Of a stretch of DNA of 64,000 nucleotides, positions 15,415 to 25,282 are shown one piece after another (within the stretch, counting starts at the first letter, position 1; each line of letters opens with the position of its first letter). Under the pieces are notes generated by a model. That model was not told the DNA's origin, did not search any database, and was given only the letters and a program-made list of their open reading frames with translations. The position numbers were made by a program, and so were the translations under genes. This DNA is from Methanoplanus endosymbiosus (GTDB taxonomy: Archaea; Halobacteriota; Methanomicrobia; Methanomicrobiales; Methanomicrobiaceae): contig NZ_CP096115.1 in the NCBI RefSeq assembly GCF_024662215.1, positions 1,364,001 to 1,428,000 of the forward strand, in the 5' to 3' direction.

Positions 15415-18366
15415 ATGTCCTCAGTTAAAAAAAAAGGCGCAGCATTATACAAACCACACACAATATCCAAGGACAAAATTATTCTGTTATTATCCGGAAT
15501 ATTATCCTTTTTAATCCTTACTTCAGAGATTAATCTCTACATATATGCAGACCCGCTTCAGTTCTATCTTGCCCACATATTCATATTTCCGGTAATACTC
15601 TTCTCCGTATTTATTCCGGAAAAAGGGTTCATACTCTCAGCAGGTACGGGATTTTGCTACCTGCTGGCATCACTGATCACCATCTCAGACGGAATGAGGG
15701 ATATATTATCATCATCACTTGTATTTCTGGCATATATCACAACCGGGCTGTTACTCTCCATAGTTATTCAGGAAATAAAGGATAAGGAGAAAGAAATTGA
15801 GGACAGCAGAAAATTCTATGAAAATTTATTTGAAAATTCTCCGGACGGAACAATAATCTGCTCAGGAAATGGAGAAATTCTCTTCGCAAATGAAAGCGCA
15901 ACGAAAATTCTTGACCTTAAAAAGGAAAAAATTATTGGAGAAAAGATATCCGATATAGGAATTAATCCGGAAAATTTTGAAAGGAAAAATGGCAATAATA
16001 CAAAAACGGAGATGGAATCGTCAAAAGTAAAATTCACAGGCAGGAACAACCAGGAGACATGGGTTGAGATCTATGGAAAGGAGACCGATAAAAAAAGCGG
16101 CAGATATCAGATTCTCCTGCACAATATAACTGACAGCGTTAAAGCTGAAGAAGCACTCCTGAAAAGTGAAACAAGGCTCAGAGAACTGACCAGTCAGCTC
16201 CCGGAAGTAATATTTGAACTTGACATGGAAGGGAATTTTACCTACGCCACACGCTATTCAATGAATATTTTCAGAAAAGCACCCGAAGAACTTACGTCAG
16301 GAATGAAATTCTGGGATGTACTTGTACCTGAAGATTCAGAGAGGGCAATGAATAACTTTGAATGGTTCATGAATGGGAGAATAATTGGTTCAGTCGAGTA
16401 CAGAGCCATTAATCCGGATGAAAAGGAAGTTCCAATCCTCGTTCATTTCAGTTATATAATAATAAATAATGAAATCCAGGGACTCAGAGGAGTTGCACTT
16501 GACTTAAGCCAGAGGAAACATATTGAAAAAGCGCTTAAACACAGTGAAAAGAATTTTAAAACTCTCTTTGAAAACTCAATTGATGCAATAATCACGCACA
16601 ATATTTCAGGCAAAATATTTGAGGGCAATGAAAGCGCACACAGGCTTTTAAAGACAGGAAATGACGAACTAAAATCCAGAAACATACTGGATTTTTTCCC
16701 GGAAAATGAAATAAAGGAGATACAGAAGAGTATAAATGAGATGAAATCCGGAAAAAGTGTACTGTTTGAGTCAACACTTCTATCAACGGACAATAATATT
16801 TTAAATGTCGAAATGAGCTCAAAAATGATTGATCCCGCAGAGGAGAAAATTCAGACAATAATCAGAGATATAACCGAAAGGAAAAAGAACGAAAGGGCAC
16901 TGACTGAGAGCGAAAAGAGATTCAGGAATTTAACAGATCTTCTCCCCCAGACAATATTTGAGACAGACAGTGATGGAAAGATAACATTTCTGAATAAGAT
17001 GGGCTTCAGGACATTTGGAGTTAATGCTGAAAAACCGGATTATGAACTGTATATTACAGATCTGGTGAGTGACAGTGATAAAGAGAACCTGATGTCAGAA
17101 TTTCTCTCAATACTGCCGGAAAAAGCAGCCAGTGTATCTGATGAAGGAAAGGAATACACAGGAATTACATCCATAAACAAAAATATGCCGCTCCTCATAT
17201 ATCTGAGTCCCATAGGTGCACAGGGTGAATGCAGAGGAGTCAGAGGCGCTGCAATAGAAATCAGTGGCATTAAAAAAGCAGAAAGGGCACTCAGGAAGAG
17301 TGAACAGAGGCTGAATCTTGCAATAGAAGGTGCCGGCATATGTGTATGGGACTGGAATATGGAGAAAGATGAGATGTTCTTTGCAGGCAATTACCAGGAA
17401 TTATTCAGATGCTCTGTCCCGGAGCAGGACAAAAATCCTGAATCCTGGCGCGAAGTACTGCAGCTTAAGTTCTTCTCTGATATAATGGCCTTCTTTTCAG
17501 ACATAACTGATGTTGATTCCAAAAAATATGACAGGGAAAGCCGCCACTTTGAATCTGAATATAAGATGAAATGCAGGGATGGAAACCACAAATGGATAAA
17601 CGTACTTGGTAAGGTTGCAGAATGGGACGCTCACAGAATCCCAACGAGGATTGTGGGAATAATGATTGACATAACGGAAATCAGAAATTACCAGAATGCA
17701 CTCTATGAATCAAACAAAAAATTAAACCTCCTGTCCAGTATAACAAGGCACGATATACTCAACCACCTTGCAGGTGTAAAAGGTTTCACCGACCTTCTGG
17801 ACAAAAAGACACCCGAAGGAAATCCGGAACTGAAGCATTATGTGAAACTGATACGCCAGGCAGCAGACAATATCCAGGATCAGATCACATTTACCAGAGA
17901 TTACCAGAATATCGGGGTCAAATCACCGATATGGCAAAACGCACTTTCGGTTTTAAATTCAGCCCGTGCCAGAGCGCAGCTGAGAGAGATTCAGGTAAGC
18001 GTAGATCTGGAGGATTTTGAGATATATGCCGATCCAATGCTTGAGAAGATATTCTTCAATCTTATGGACAATGCCATAAGGCACGGTGGAAATGTCACTA
18101 AAATAGATGTCACATTTGAGAAAAATTCAGACGGCGGCACGCTGATATTCAGTGACAATGGCATAGGTGTCCCTGAAAAGTTCAAGAAAAAGATATTTGA
18201 GCATGGATTCGGCAGCAATACCGGGCTTGGACTGTTCCTTGTAAAAGAGATACTTGAGATCACGGGAATGAAAATTTCAGAGACAGGAACTGAAGGAGAA
18301 GGTGCAAGGTTTGAGATAAGGATACCTCGTGAAAGCATCAGATATCATGAAAAAGAGATTGCATAA
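15415..18366 (+). CDS. Membrane histidine kinase with multiple PAS domains
   Basis: 983 residues. Four hydrophobic segments lie in about residues 18-125, followed by about five successive PAS-type units (roughly 128-245, 250-365, 372-490, 500-620, 625-755) separated by short linker helices. The H-box RHDILNHLAGVKGF has the phosphoacceptor at about His779. The ATPase domain has an N-box LMDNAIRHGG (about 884), G1 SDNGIGVP and G2 GFGSNTGLGLFLVKEI. It autophosphorylates in response to a ligand or redox signal sensed by the PAS units. The next gene, a single-domain response regulator, is the probable partner. Input signal unknown. Confidence 0.9.
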   Translation: MSSVKKKGAALYKPHTISKDKIILLLSGILSFLILTSEINLYIYADPLQFYLAHIFIFPVILFSVFIPEKGFILSAGTGFCYLLASLITISDGMRDILSSSLVFLAYITTGLLLSIVIQEIKDKEKEIEDSRKFYENLFENSPDGTIICSGNGEILFANESATKILDLKKEKIIGEKISDIGINPENFERKNGNNTKTEMESSKVKFTGRNNQETWVEIYGKETDKKSGRYQILLHNITDSVKAEEALLKSETRLRELTSQLPEVIFELDMEGNFTYATRYSMNIFRKAPEELTSGMKFWDVLVPEDSERAMNNFEWFMNGRIIGSVEYRAINPDEKEVPILVHFSYIIINNEIQGLRGVALDLSQRKHIEKALKHSEKNFKTLFENSIDAIITHNISGKIFEGNESAHRLLKTGNDELKSRNILDFFPENEIKEIQKSINEMKSGKSVLFESTLLSTDNNILNVEMSSKMIDPAEEKIQTIIRDITERKKNERALTESEKRFRNLTDLLPQTIFETDSDGKITFLNKMGFRTFGVNAEKPDYELYITDLVSDSDKENLMSEFLSILPEKAASVSDEGKEYTGITSINKNMPLLIYLSPIGAQGECRGVRGAAIEISGIKKAERALRKSEQRLNLAIEGAGICVWDWNMEKDEMFFAGNYQELFRCSVPEQDKNPESWREVLQLKFFSDIMAFFSDITDVDSKKYDRESRHFESEYKMKCRDGNHKWINVLGKVAEWDAHRIPTRIVGIMIDITEIRNYQNALYESNKKLNLLSSITRHDILNHLAGVKGFTDLLDKKTPEGNPELKHYVKLIRQAADNIQDQITFTRDYQNIGVKSPIWQNALSVLNSARARAQLREIQVSVDLEDFEIYADPMLEKIFFNLMDNAIRHGGNVTKIDVTFEKNSDGGTLIFSDNGIGVPEKFKKKIFEHGFGSNTGLGLFLVKEILEITGMKISETGTEGEGARFEIRIPRESIRYHEKEIA

Positions 18367-18509
18367 AATTAAAAGAAAAAAGGTCATAATAGCCATAATT
18401 AAAGCATAATAACAGTAAAGTACAGATAAGGCAACAATTATACAAATCAGACAAACCATCATTAAATCCATAGAATTAAATAAATAACAGATATTTAAGA
18501 GGAAAATAA

Positions 18510-18881
18510 ATGTCAGACAAAAAACTTCTAATTATAGAAGATGATCCAATCATCTCAGAACTTATTATGTGGCGCCTGAAAGATATGGGCTATACAAACT
18601 GCAGATTTGTAAAATCAGGGGAGGATGGCATCACAGTTGCAGCAGATTTTATTCCGGACTTAATGATCGTTGATATTACCCTTGAAGGCGAAATTGACGG
18701 CATTGAAGCAGTTGAAGAGATAAAATCCAAAAATGCAGATATTCCGTTTATATATCTGAGTTCACATATGGAAGATGACATAATCGAGAGGGCACTTGAA
18801 ACGAAACCATCCGGATATATTGCAAAACCATTTGAAGATTTTGAACTTAGAATGGGCATTGAAATTGCCCTTAACAGGTAA
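18510..18881 (+). CDS. Single-domain response regulator
   Basis: 123 residues, a receiver domain only: acidic pocket EDD (10-12), phosphoacceptor Asp55 in LMIVDITLEG, Ser/Thr switch in YLSSH, and conserved Lys106 in IAKPFED. It has no output domain, so it works by protein-protein contact or as a phosphorelay shuttle. It lies downstream of the PAS histidine kinase on the same strand; AGAGGAAAAT precedes the start. Confidence 0.9.
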   Translation: MSDKKLLIIEDDPIISELIMWRLKDMGYTNCRFVKSGEDGITVAADFIPDLMIVDITLEGEIDGIEAVEEIKSKNADIPFIYLSSHMEDDIIERALETKPSGYIAKPFEDFELRMGIEIALNR

Positions 18882-19008
18882 AATCAACCGGTCACTCAAA
18901 AAACAGATTATAAACATCCCCGCCTGGGATTATAACCACAATCAAAAGAGACAGGATACCTGCACTTAGACGCAGGTAACTGACTGAACCGTAAAACCGG
19001 CTGTACAG

Positions 19009-19042
19009 GTGAACTGCCACCCGCTTACGCAGGATTTCTTCC
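19009..19042 (-). repeat. Possible relic of another TnpB-element right end
   Basis: Read on the minus strand, a small hairpin (CCTGC, loop GTAA, GCGGG) is followed by TGGCAGTTCAC. That is the layout of the right end at 62600-62630 (hairpin, then GTAGTTCAC). The sequence family differs and no gene remains. Stem length is short, so chance is possible. Confidence 0.3.
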
Positions 19043-19135
19043 GGGAAAACAGATATAAATTATATCATTTTTTAATCCAGCAGGAGTGTTATCAGCAGAT
19101 ATTATCTTTTTGTAGATACAGATATTTACTCAGTT

Positions 19136-21208
19136 ATGCTATCTCCGCGGGATATTGAATATATTGAAGGCTGCCTGAAGAGGCCGCTTTCTGTCCTTGA
19201 AAATGCATGTTTTGAAAACCTCTGGAGTGAACACTGTTCATACAGGTCCACAAAACCACTGCTCAGAACACTACCAACAGAAGGTGAAAACGTAATTTTA
19301 GGGCCTGGCGATGATGCAGCAATCGTCAGATTTTCTAAAGACAAAGCCATTGCAATCGGCATGGAATCACATAATCACCCAAGTTATGTTGATCCATATG
19401 ACGGCGCAGCAACAGGTGTCGGCGGAATTGTAAGAGATATAATTTCAATGGGTGCAACACCCATCGCACTTATGGACCCGCTCTACTTCGGGGATCTGTC
19501 TGAAGAGAAGAACAGATATCTCTTTGAGCATGTTGTTCAGGGGGTCGGCGATTACGGAAACTGTATAGGGGTTCCGGTTGTCAGGGGCGAGCTTACATTC
19601 AACCGTGACTACGGCGGAAACCCGCTTGTAAACGTCGTCTGTGTAGGAGAAGTATCTCCCGACAATTTCCTGACTGCAAGAGTCAAAGAGCCGAAAAACC
19701 GGCTTATACTTTATGGCGCATCAACAGGCAGGGACGGCCTTGGCGGTGCATCATTTGCATCAAGGGACCTCTCAGAAGAATCTGAGGCAGAGGACAGACC
19801 GGCTGTTCAGGTGGGCGACCCGTTCACAGAAAAACTCCTGATAGATGCCACGCTTGAGATGGAGAAGACCGGAAAAATACTCTCATGCAGGGATTTGGGT
19901 GCAGCCGGACTTGCCGGTGCATCATCTGAGATGTCAAGCACATTCGGCGCAAGGATCGCTGCTGACCGCGTACATCTACGCGAGGGCGGCATGAATGAAA
20001 TTGAGATCATGCTCGCAGAATCACAGGAGAGAATGCTAATGGAAGTCTCTCCTGACGATGTCGATGAACTGACAGCCATCATTGAGAAGTATGACCTTAA
20101 ATGGAGTGACATCGGAGAAGTTACGAAAGAGAACAGGTACATCGTAACATTCCACGGCAGGGTAGTCTGCGATCTGCCGGTTGATCTCTTAGTAGGCGGA
20201 ACTCCGGATGAGAAATGGCCAGGAAAACCGTACTCTATTGAAAAAACCTATAATAAACCGGAATCTGACATCAAAGAACTGATCTTAAAGGTTCTTTCCC
20301 ACCCGGACATTGCAGACAAAAGCTGGGCATACAGCCAGTATGACCACGATGTCCAGTTAAGAACAGTCTCCACAGCCGGAGGCGCGGCATGCCTCAGATA
20401 TGACGGCAGAGGACTTTTCCTCTCATGCGGTTGTTCACCGGAAAGAATCCGGTTAAAGCCATATGAAGGAACAGCAGAGACTGTATATGAAAATGCAGCA
20501 AACCTTGCCTGTCTCGGCGCAGAGCCGCTCTGTGTTGTAAACTGCCTTAATTTTGCAAGCCCTGTTCATGAGGAGATCTTCTGGCAGATCAGTGAATCTG
20601 TAAGAGGCATGGGAGATATGTGCAGGACACTTGGAATACCCGTAGTTGGAGGAAATGTATCACTGTACAATGAATCGGATGAATTTGGCACAAGCATCCC
20701 GCCGACACCATGTATAGGCATGGCAGGCAGAGGTGAAATCAGAAAGTTCAAACCGGCACTTCCGGGAATGACACTCGCAGTTGCGGGAGACTTCAGGAAT
20801 GAGACAGGAGGCAGTATTCTTGACTACATAACAGGATGCGGCGGAAAAGGGCCGGAAATTCCGGATGTAAAAATCCTTGCAGCGATCAGGGACATGATAA
20901 ACTCCGGAGCCATCTCTTCAGCATCCGACATCTCAAAGGGAGGAATACCCGCATCACTGGCTGAGATCTGCCCCGGTGCTGACATAACCATAACAGGAGA
21001 TGCAGCTGTGCAGCTCTTCTCCGAATCTTCAGGCAGATTCCTTGTTGCATATGATAAAACTCCGGAATGCACAGATATAAAACTGCATGAAATTGGAACA
21101 GTCTGTGAAGAAGGACTTACCATCAGAACAGATAATAGTGTTATTTCAGTTGGAAAAGATGAGATCAATGCTGCACTATCATCCATAACCTCCCTTATGA
21201 AATTCTGA
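19136..21208 (+). CDS. purL: Phosphoribosylformylglycinamidine synthase subunit PurL
   Basis: 690 residues, the archaeal/Gram-positive small PurL. N-terminal FGAM synthase core: ENLWSEHCSYRSTKPLLR, then AIGMESHNHPSYVDPYDGAA and GVGGIVRDIISMGATPIALMD. The second half repeats the AIRS-like fold: GDMCRTLGIPVVGGNVSLYN and SSASDISKGGIPASLAEICP. It converts FGAR to FGAM with ATP in purine synthesis, with ammonia supplied by separate PurQ and PurS subunits not present here. Confidence 0.96.
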   Translation: MLSPRDIEYIEGCLKRPLSVLENACFENLWSEHCSYRSTKPLLRTLPTEGENVILGPGDDAAIVRFSKDKAIAIGMESHNHPSYVDPYDGAATGVGGIVRDIISMGATPIALMDPLYFGDLSEEKNRYLFEHVVQGVGDYGNCIGVPVVRGELTFNRDYGGNPLVNVVCVGEVSPDNFLTARVKEPKNRLILYGASTGRDGLGGASFASRDLSEESEAEDRPAVQVGDPFTEKLLIDATLEMEKTGKILSCRDLGAAGLAGASSEMSSTFGARIAADRVHLREGGMNEIEIMLAESQERMLMEVSPDDVDELTAIIEKYDLKWSDIGEVTKENRYIVTFHGRVVCDLPVDLLVGGTPDEKWPGKPYSIEKTYNKPESDIKELILKVLSHPDIADKSWAYSQYDHDVQLRTVSTAGGAACLRYDGRGLFLSCGCSPERIRLKPYEGTAETVYENAANLACLGAEPLCVVNCLNFASPVHEEIFWQISESVRGMGDMCRTLGIPVVGGNVSLYNESDEFGTSIPPTPCIGMAGRGEIRKFKPALPGMTLAVAGDFRNETGGSILDYITGCGGKGPEIPDVKILAAIRDMINSGAISSASDISKGGIPASLAEICPGADITITGDAAVQLFSESSGRFLVAYDKTPECTDIKLHEIGTVCEEGLTIRTDNSVISVGKDEINAALSSITSLMKF

Positions 21209-22132
21209 GTGAGAAAAACAGAGGAAATAAAGCAGATATAAATATCTCATCTCTGAAAAATGAGAGAGATCAACCCCGGAAACTTTTTTCAGACAATAAC
21301 AAAGTATAAATACCACAGCATAAAATGCAATCATCTCCCCACAAAATAATATAAATAATTACTTCAGCAGTTTACTGCCGGAGAAGCAGTTTCCAGAGCA
21401 GAAATAATGACTAAAAGACACATAATTTATCAGAAACGACATTAAGCCACAGCCCGCAACATTAAACAGGCCAACACAGACAGACAAAAGATTGCTATTA
21501 ATAATGAATCCGGGAGCATATGAAATTATACAGATTAACAGAAAATCCAGGTTAAAATATCCTGAAATCTGAAAGAGATTAAGCAATAAACAGCCGGATA
21601 AACCGTTAATTAAGTTAAAGCTGACAGTTCAGAACATACCGTGCAGATCAACAATCCTTCAACGGATAAAATACGGAATTTAACTCCTGATGCAGGCCAC
21701 AGGCACAGCATAACGGCCATAATATATGGACATATGTTATTGTCAGCCCGAAAATAACATGCGTCCCCTGGATAAGCCAGGAGACATTCCCGGAATCGTG
21801 ATCTGTCAGGAATAAACAGTAAACCATAGTATTATTAATTAATGCACATCACAAAAGAATGACATAAATTGAATGTAACATAAAATAAAGAGATTTAAGG
21901 GTACAATATCTGCCGGAATAATAACAGATCAATAAAACTAACGTACAGTCATAAATACTGATTATTACAAACTCATACACAGAAGTTCCCGGCCAACTTC
22001 ATAAATATTATAATATCACCACAAAAAACTTAAAGAGACTATTTACTATAGGAACCACCCGGGAAAGGATGCGGCTCTTATGAATATATCCCGCAAAAAA
22101 TCCCGGACAGGTTAGGACAGAGGTTAAATCAG
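21209..22132. other. Long intergenic region without a supported gene
   Basis: 924 bp of AT-rich DNA. An open frame of 75 codons on the minus strand (21359-21586) is hydrophobic, lacks an RBS and is probably spurious. A GC-richer island at about 21760-21815 contains the small inverted repeat CCTGG/CCAGG and could be part of a non-coding RNA, but no known RNA family is recognised. The last 90 bp form the leader of mptA. Confidence 0.4.
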
Positions 22133-23071
22133 ATGGATCTACCAGATACACAGTCCACCCTTCCGGATGTTCGCATCAACTTAACAAGGGTAGGTGTCAG
22201 AAACGTAAAAAAACTCATTGAAGTTGCAAGACCAGGCAGACGGCCTGTAATTTTTATCTCGAACTTCGATGTTTATGTTGACCTTCCAAGCAGCCTTAAA
22301 GGTGCCAACATGTCAAGGAACTTCGAAGTAATAGATGAAGTTCTTCAGCAGGCAACAGAGGGAGAGGTTGACGGTATTGAGGAAGTATGCAATTCAGTGG
22401 CAAGAAAACTCCTCGACCACCATGAATATGCTGACAGAACAGAAGTCAGGATGAAGAGCACATTCATGATCAGACGCGAAACTCCGGTTTCAAAGACTGA
22501 ATGTGACGAAGTTGTAAACGTGGTCGCAAGAGCGGTTGCAAAAAGAAACAACACAAATCCGATTGTCAGAAAAAGCATAGGTGCCCAGGTAACAGGGATT
22601 ACCGCATGCCCATGTGCACAGAACATAATGAAGGAGATTGCTCACAATAAACTCCGTGACTTAGGCATAGAAGAGGAGAAGATTGAGACATTCTTAAATG
22701 AAGTTCCAATGGCAACCCACAACCAGCGTGGGCAGGGATTCCTCTGCATTGAAACGGATGATGATCAGCATGTAAATCTTGAGAAGATCATCAATGTCCT
22801 TAAAAACTCAATGAGTGCAAAAATCTACGAACTTCTCAAACGCGGCGATGAGAGCCATGTCGTCTTTTCAGCGCACAAAAACGCAAGATTTGTTGAAGAC
22901 TGTGTGCGCGAGATGGCCAAAAGGGTTCTGCTTGATTTTGAATTCCTGCCCGGAGATTCACTCATTACAATAAGGCAGACAAATGAAGAGAGTATTCACC
23001 AGCACGATGCCTATGCGGAGAGGAAAGCAACAATTGCAGAACTCCGTGCTGAAATGAACGAAACCTACTGA
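22133..23071 (+). CDS. mptA: GTP cyclohydrolase MptA (type IV, FolE2 family)
   Basis: 312 residues. The family signature is seen in RINLTRVGVRNVKKLIEV and FISNFDVYVDLPSSLKGANM, followed by SRNFEVIDEV. The metal/nucleotide-binding part ITACPCAQNIM and the late motif MATHNQRGQGFLCIE are present. MptA opens GTP for the first step of methanopterin synthesis, using Fe(II). The start follows GAGGTTAAATCAG. It is upstream of frhADGB but separated by 268 bp, so probably independently expressed. Confidence 0.95.
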   Translation: MDLPDTQSTLPDVRINLTRVGVRNVKKLIEVARPGRRPVIFISNFDVYVDLPSSLKGANMSRNFEVIDEVLQQATEGEVDGIEEVCNSVARKLLDHHEYADRTEVRMKSTFMIRRETPVSKTECDEVVNVVARAVAKRNNTNPIVRKSIGAQVTGITACPCAQNIMKEIAHNKLRDLGIEEEKIETFLNEVPMATHNQRGQGFLCIETDDDQHVNLEKIINVLKNSMSAKIYELLKRGDESHVVFSAHKNARFVEDCVREMAKRVLLDFEFLPGDSLITIRQTNEESIHQHDAYAERKATIAELRAEMNETY

Positions 23072-23186
23072 TTATTCCGGATTATTATTTTTTCGTAGCA
23101 ATATCAGTCAAAACAGAGACAACCCAGTGACACATAATGAACCACACATGGGTAAAAAATAATACTTTTTTTAAAATAAATAATAC

Positions 23187-23219
23187 TCGGCTAATTAACA
23201 ACGAAAGGTATTTTTAACG
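23187..23219 (+). promoter_or_regulatory. 33-bp motif shared with the AAA ATPase upstream region
   Basis: TCGGCTAATTAAC plus ACGAAAGGTATTTTTAACG. It matches the sequence at 12023-12055 at 26 of 33 positions by eye. It lies about 120 bp before the frhA start. GGTATTTTTA could be the TATA region of the frh operon, leaving a leader of about 100 nt. Confidence 0.4.
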
Positions 23220-23339
23220 ATAAAACTGAAATTAGAAATTAGCGTACTGATTTCAAGGTACGTGTGTTGCAAAATAACATAGTGTGTTTACACGAGTATA
23301 GCGAATTGAACAAATAAATAAAATAATGAGGCGATAAAT

Positions 23340-24710
23340 TTGTCGAAAGTTGTAGAGGTTTCCCCAACTACAAGACACGAGGGGCACACCAAGCTCGTTC
23401 TCAGAGTCAATGACGAGGGAATTATCGAGCGTGGTGACTGGCTCAGTCTTACACCAGTGAGGGGTATTGAAAAACTTGCCATTGGAAAGTCAATGCATCA
23501 GGCACCAAAGATTTCATCACGTGTCTGCGGTATCTGTCCAATAGCACATACCCTCGCCGGAATCGAAGCAATGGAAGGTTCAATCGGATGTGAAATTCCG
23601 GATGACGCTTACCTTCTCCGTATAATTCTACAGTGCGCAAACAGAGTCAGCAGCCACGCACTGCACAACATACTGTCACTCCCTGACATGTATCTTCCGG
23701 GTACAGATACACACATCAACCCGTTCACAGCAGAAGAACCTGTCAGAAGTGTAGCACTCCGTATTCAGAGACTGCGTGAGATTGCCCAGACTGCCGGAGA
23801 GATTGTCGGGGGAGAACCTATCCACCCAAGCAATCCACGTGTCGGCGGTATGTACAAGAACATCACACCACGTGCTAAATCAAAGCTCTTTGACCTTGCA
23901 AAAGAAGGTTCAGAACTTGCACGTGAACACATGGAGTTCATGATCACAGTCTTTAAGGACTGGAATAACCGCCCGACTGCATCTGTTGCATCCGGATATG
24001 AAGTAGAAAAGACCGAGAGATTCGGATCACATATCCAGGGATACATGGCAACAGATCCACTCTACGGCAGTTCAAATCTGGATGCAGATCCAAAGTGGTT
24101 CCCTGAGCGCTGGACAGAAGTTCGGCCATGGGACTGGTACATGGGTGAACAGGAGATCACACTTGACGATCCAAACTATCCAAACCACGCAACCACTCCT
24201 GCCGGAAACAAGGCATGGCCACAGATGGAAGCCTGCACCGCAGTGCCGATGTATGACGGTCAGCCGGTAGAGGTCGGCCCACGTGCACGTCTTGCAATGT
24301 TCCGCAATTATGACATGAAAGGTGCAATGGGTCTTCAGATTGCACGTCAGATGGAATATACTGACTGTTTCTACAGCATGATTGAAGCAATTGATGCAAT
24401 TGATACATCAGGCTCAGTACTTGCAGACGAGATCCCACAGGGTGACGGTTCACTCGGATGGGCAGCAAATGAAGCACCACGCGGTACAGATGTCCACCTT
24501 GCAAAGGTAAAGGACGGACGTGTACAGTGGTATTCACTGCTTGTGCCTACAACATGGAACTTCCCGACATGCAGCCGTGCACTTGAAGGTGCACCATGGC
24601 AGCTTGCAGAAGTTATTGTTCGCGCCTACGACCCATGTGTGTCCTGTGCTACACACATGATGGTGGTCGATGAAGAGAAGAAGGTAGTCGCCCAGAAGCT
24701 AATTCAGTGA
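23340..24710 (+). CDS. frhA: Coenzyme F420-reducing hydrogenase, alpha subunit
   Basis: 456 residues, the NiFe-site subunit. N-terminal ligands RVCGICPIAH (Cys63, Cys66) and C-terminal DPCVSCATH (Cys433, Cys436) hold the NiFe(CN)2CO centre. Processing after His439 would remove 17 residues. The start is TTG at 23340: the only nearby ATG (23326) runs into a stop, GAGGCGAT precedes the TTG, and the N-terminus SKVVEVSPTTRHEGHTKLV matches other FrhA proteins. It forms the H2:F420 oxidoreductase with FrhB and FrhG, supplying F420H2 for methanogenesis. Confidence 0.96.
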   Translation: MSKVVEVSPTTRHEGHTKLVLRVNDEGIIERGDWLSLTPVRGIEKLAIGKSMHQAPKISSRVCGICPIAHTLAGIEAMEGSIGCEIPDDAYLLRIILQCANRVSSHALHNILSLPDMYLPGTDTHINPFTAEEPVRSVALRIQRLREIAQTAGEIVGGEPIHPSNPRVGGMYKNITPRAKSKLFDLAKEGSELAREHMEFMITVFKDWNNRPTASVASGYEVEKTERFGSHIQGYMATDPLYGSSNLDADPKWFPERWTEVRPWDWYMGEQEITLDDPNYPNHATTPAGNKAWPQMEACTAVPMYDGQPVEVGPRARLAMFRNYDMKGAMGLQIARQMEYTDCFYSMIEAIDAIDTSGSVLADEIPQGDGSLGWAANEAPRGTDVHLAKVKDGRVQWYSLLVPTTWNFPTCSRALEGAPWQLAEVIVRAYDPCVSCATHMMVVDEEKKVVAQKLIQ

Positions 24711-25282
24711 GTCTGATGTTGATGCAGGACTGGTACGCAGAATATATGATTGTCGGGTGCGGTAACACGCTCCAGACCGATGACGGTTTTGGGCCCGCAG
24801 TCATCTCCGAATTGAAAAAACTGGATCTCCCGGAGAATATTAAAACTCTTGATGCAGGCCTTGCAGGTCCGCATTACCTGTTTACCATGATGGCTCAGGC
24901 AGATATAACCGTTAAAAAAATGGTTATACTTGACATCATGGACTTTGGTGGTAGACCGGGTGAAATTACAAGAGTTACTCCGGATCTTCTCGCTCCCGGA
25001 GCGTACACCGATCCCCATTCCTGGGGACTTAAGGAACCTCTTCAGGTGCTTGCAGAGAGAACAGATATAATAATATTCGGGTGCCAGCCGGAAAGCATTG
25101 ACATCTCCCAGATCGATAATGAGGCAGATGATGCCGAATTCTGGGTCACTGAATCTGTCAGGGAGGCCATTCCCAAAGCAGTGCATCTTGCATTAGCTGA
25201 AGTAGGAGTGGATTATGGGACTACTATCACGTCTCAAAGAGATCTTCACAGGGAAAGAGGAGGAAGAGGTCAGGAAGCCTGA
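24707..25282 (+). CDS. frhD: F420 hydrogenase maturation protease FrhD
   Basis: 191 residues. The HycI/HyaD-type endopeptidase core is IVGCGNTLQTDDGFGPAVI near the N-terminus (the Asp pair after Thr is the nickel-sensing part), then TLDAGLAGPHYL and ILDIMDFGGRPGEI with a second metal-binding Asp, and HSWGLKEPL. It cleaves the C-terminal peptide of FrhA after Ni insertion. The GTG start overlaps the frhA stop (GTGA); an ATG three codons in is an alternative. Its 3-prime end overlaps the extended frhG reading frame. Confidence 0.92.
   Translation: MSLMLMQDWYAEYMIVGCGNTLQTDDGFGPAVISELKKLDLPENIKTLDAGLAGPHYLFTMMAQADITVKKMVILDIMDFGGRPGEITRVTPDLLAPGAYTDPHSWGLKEPLQVLAERTDIIIFGCQPESIDISQIDNEADDAEFWVTESVREAIPKAVHLALAEVGVDYGTTITSQRDLHRERGGRGQEA

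Noticed and set aside
21359-21586. Minus-strand hydrophobic frame of 75 codons
   Set aside because: AT-rich DNA read in this direction gives hydrophobic residues by composition; no RBS and no neighbour supporting it.
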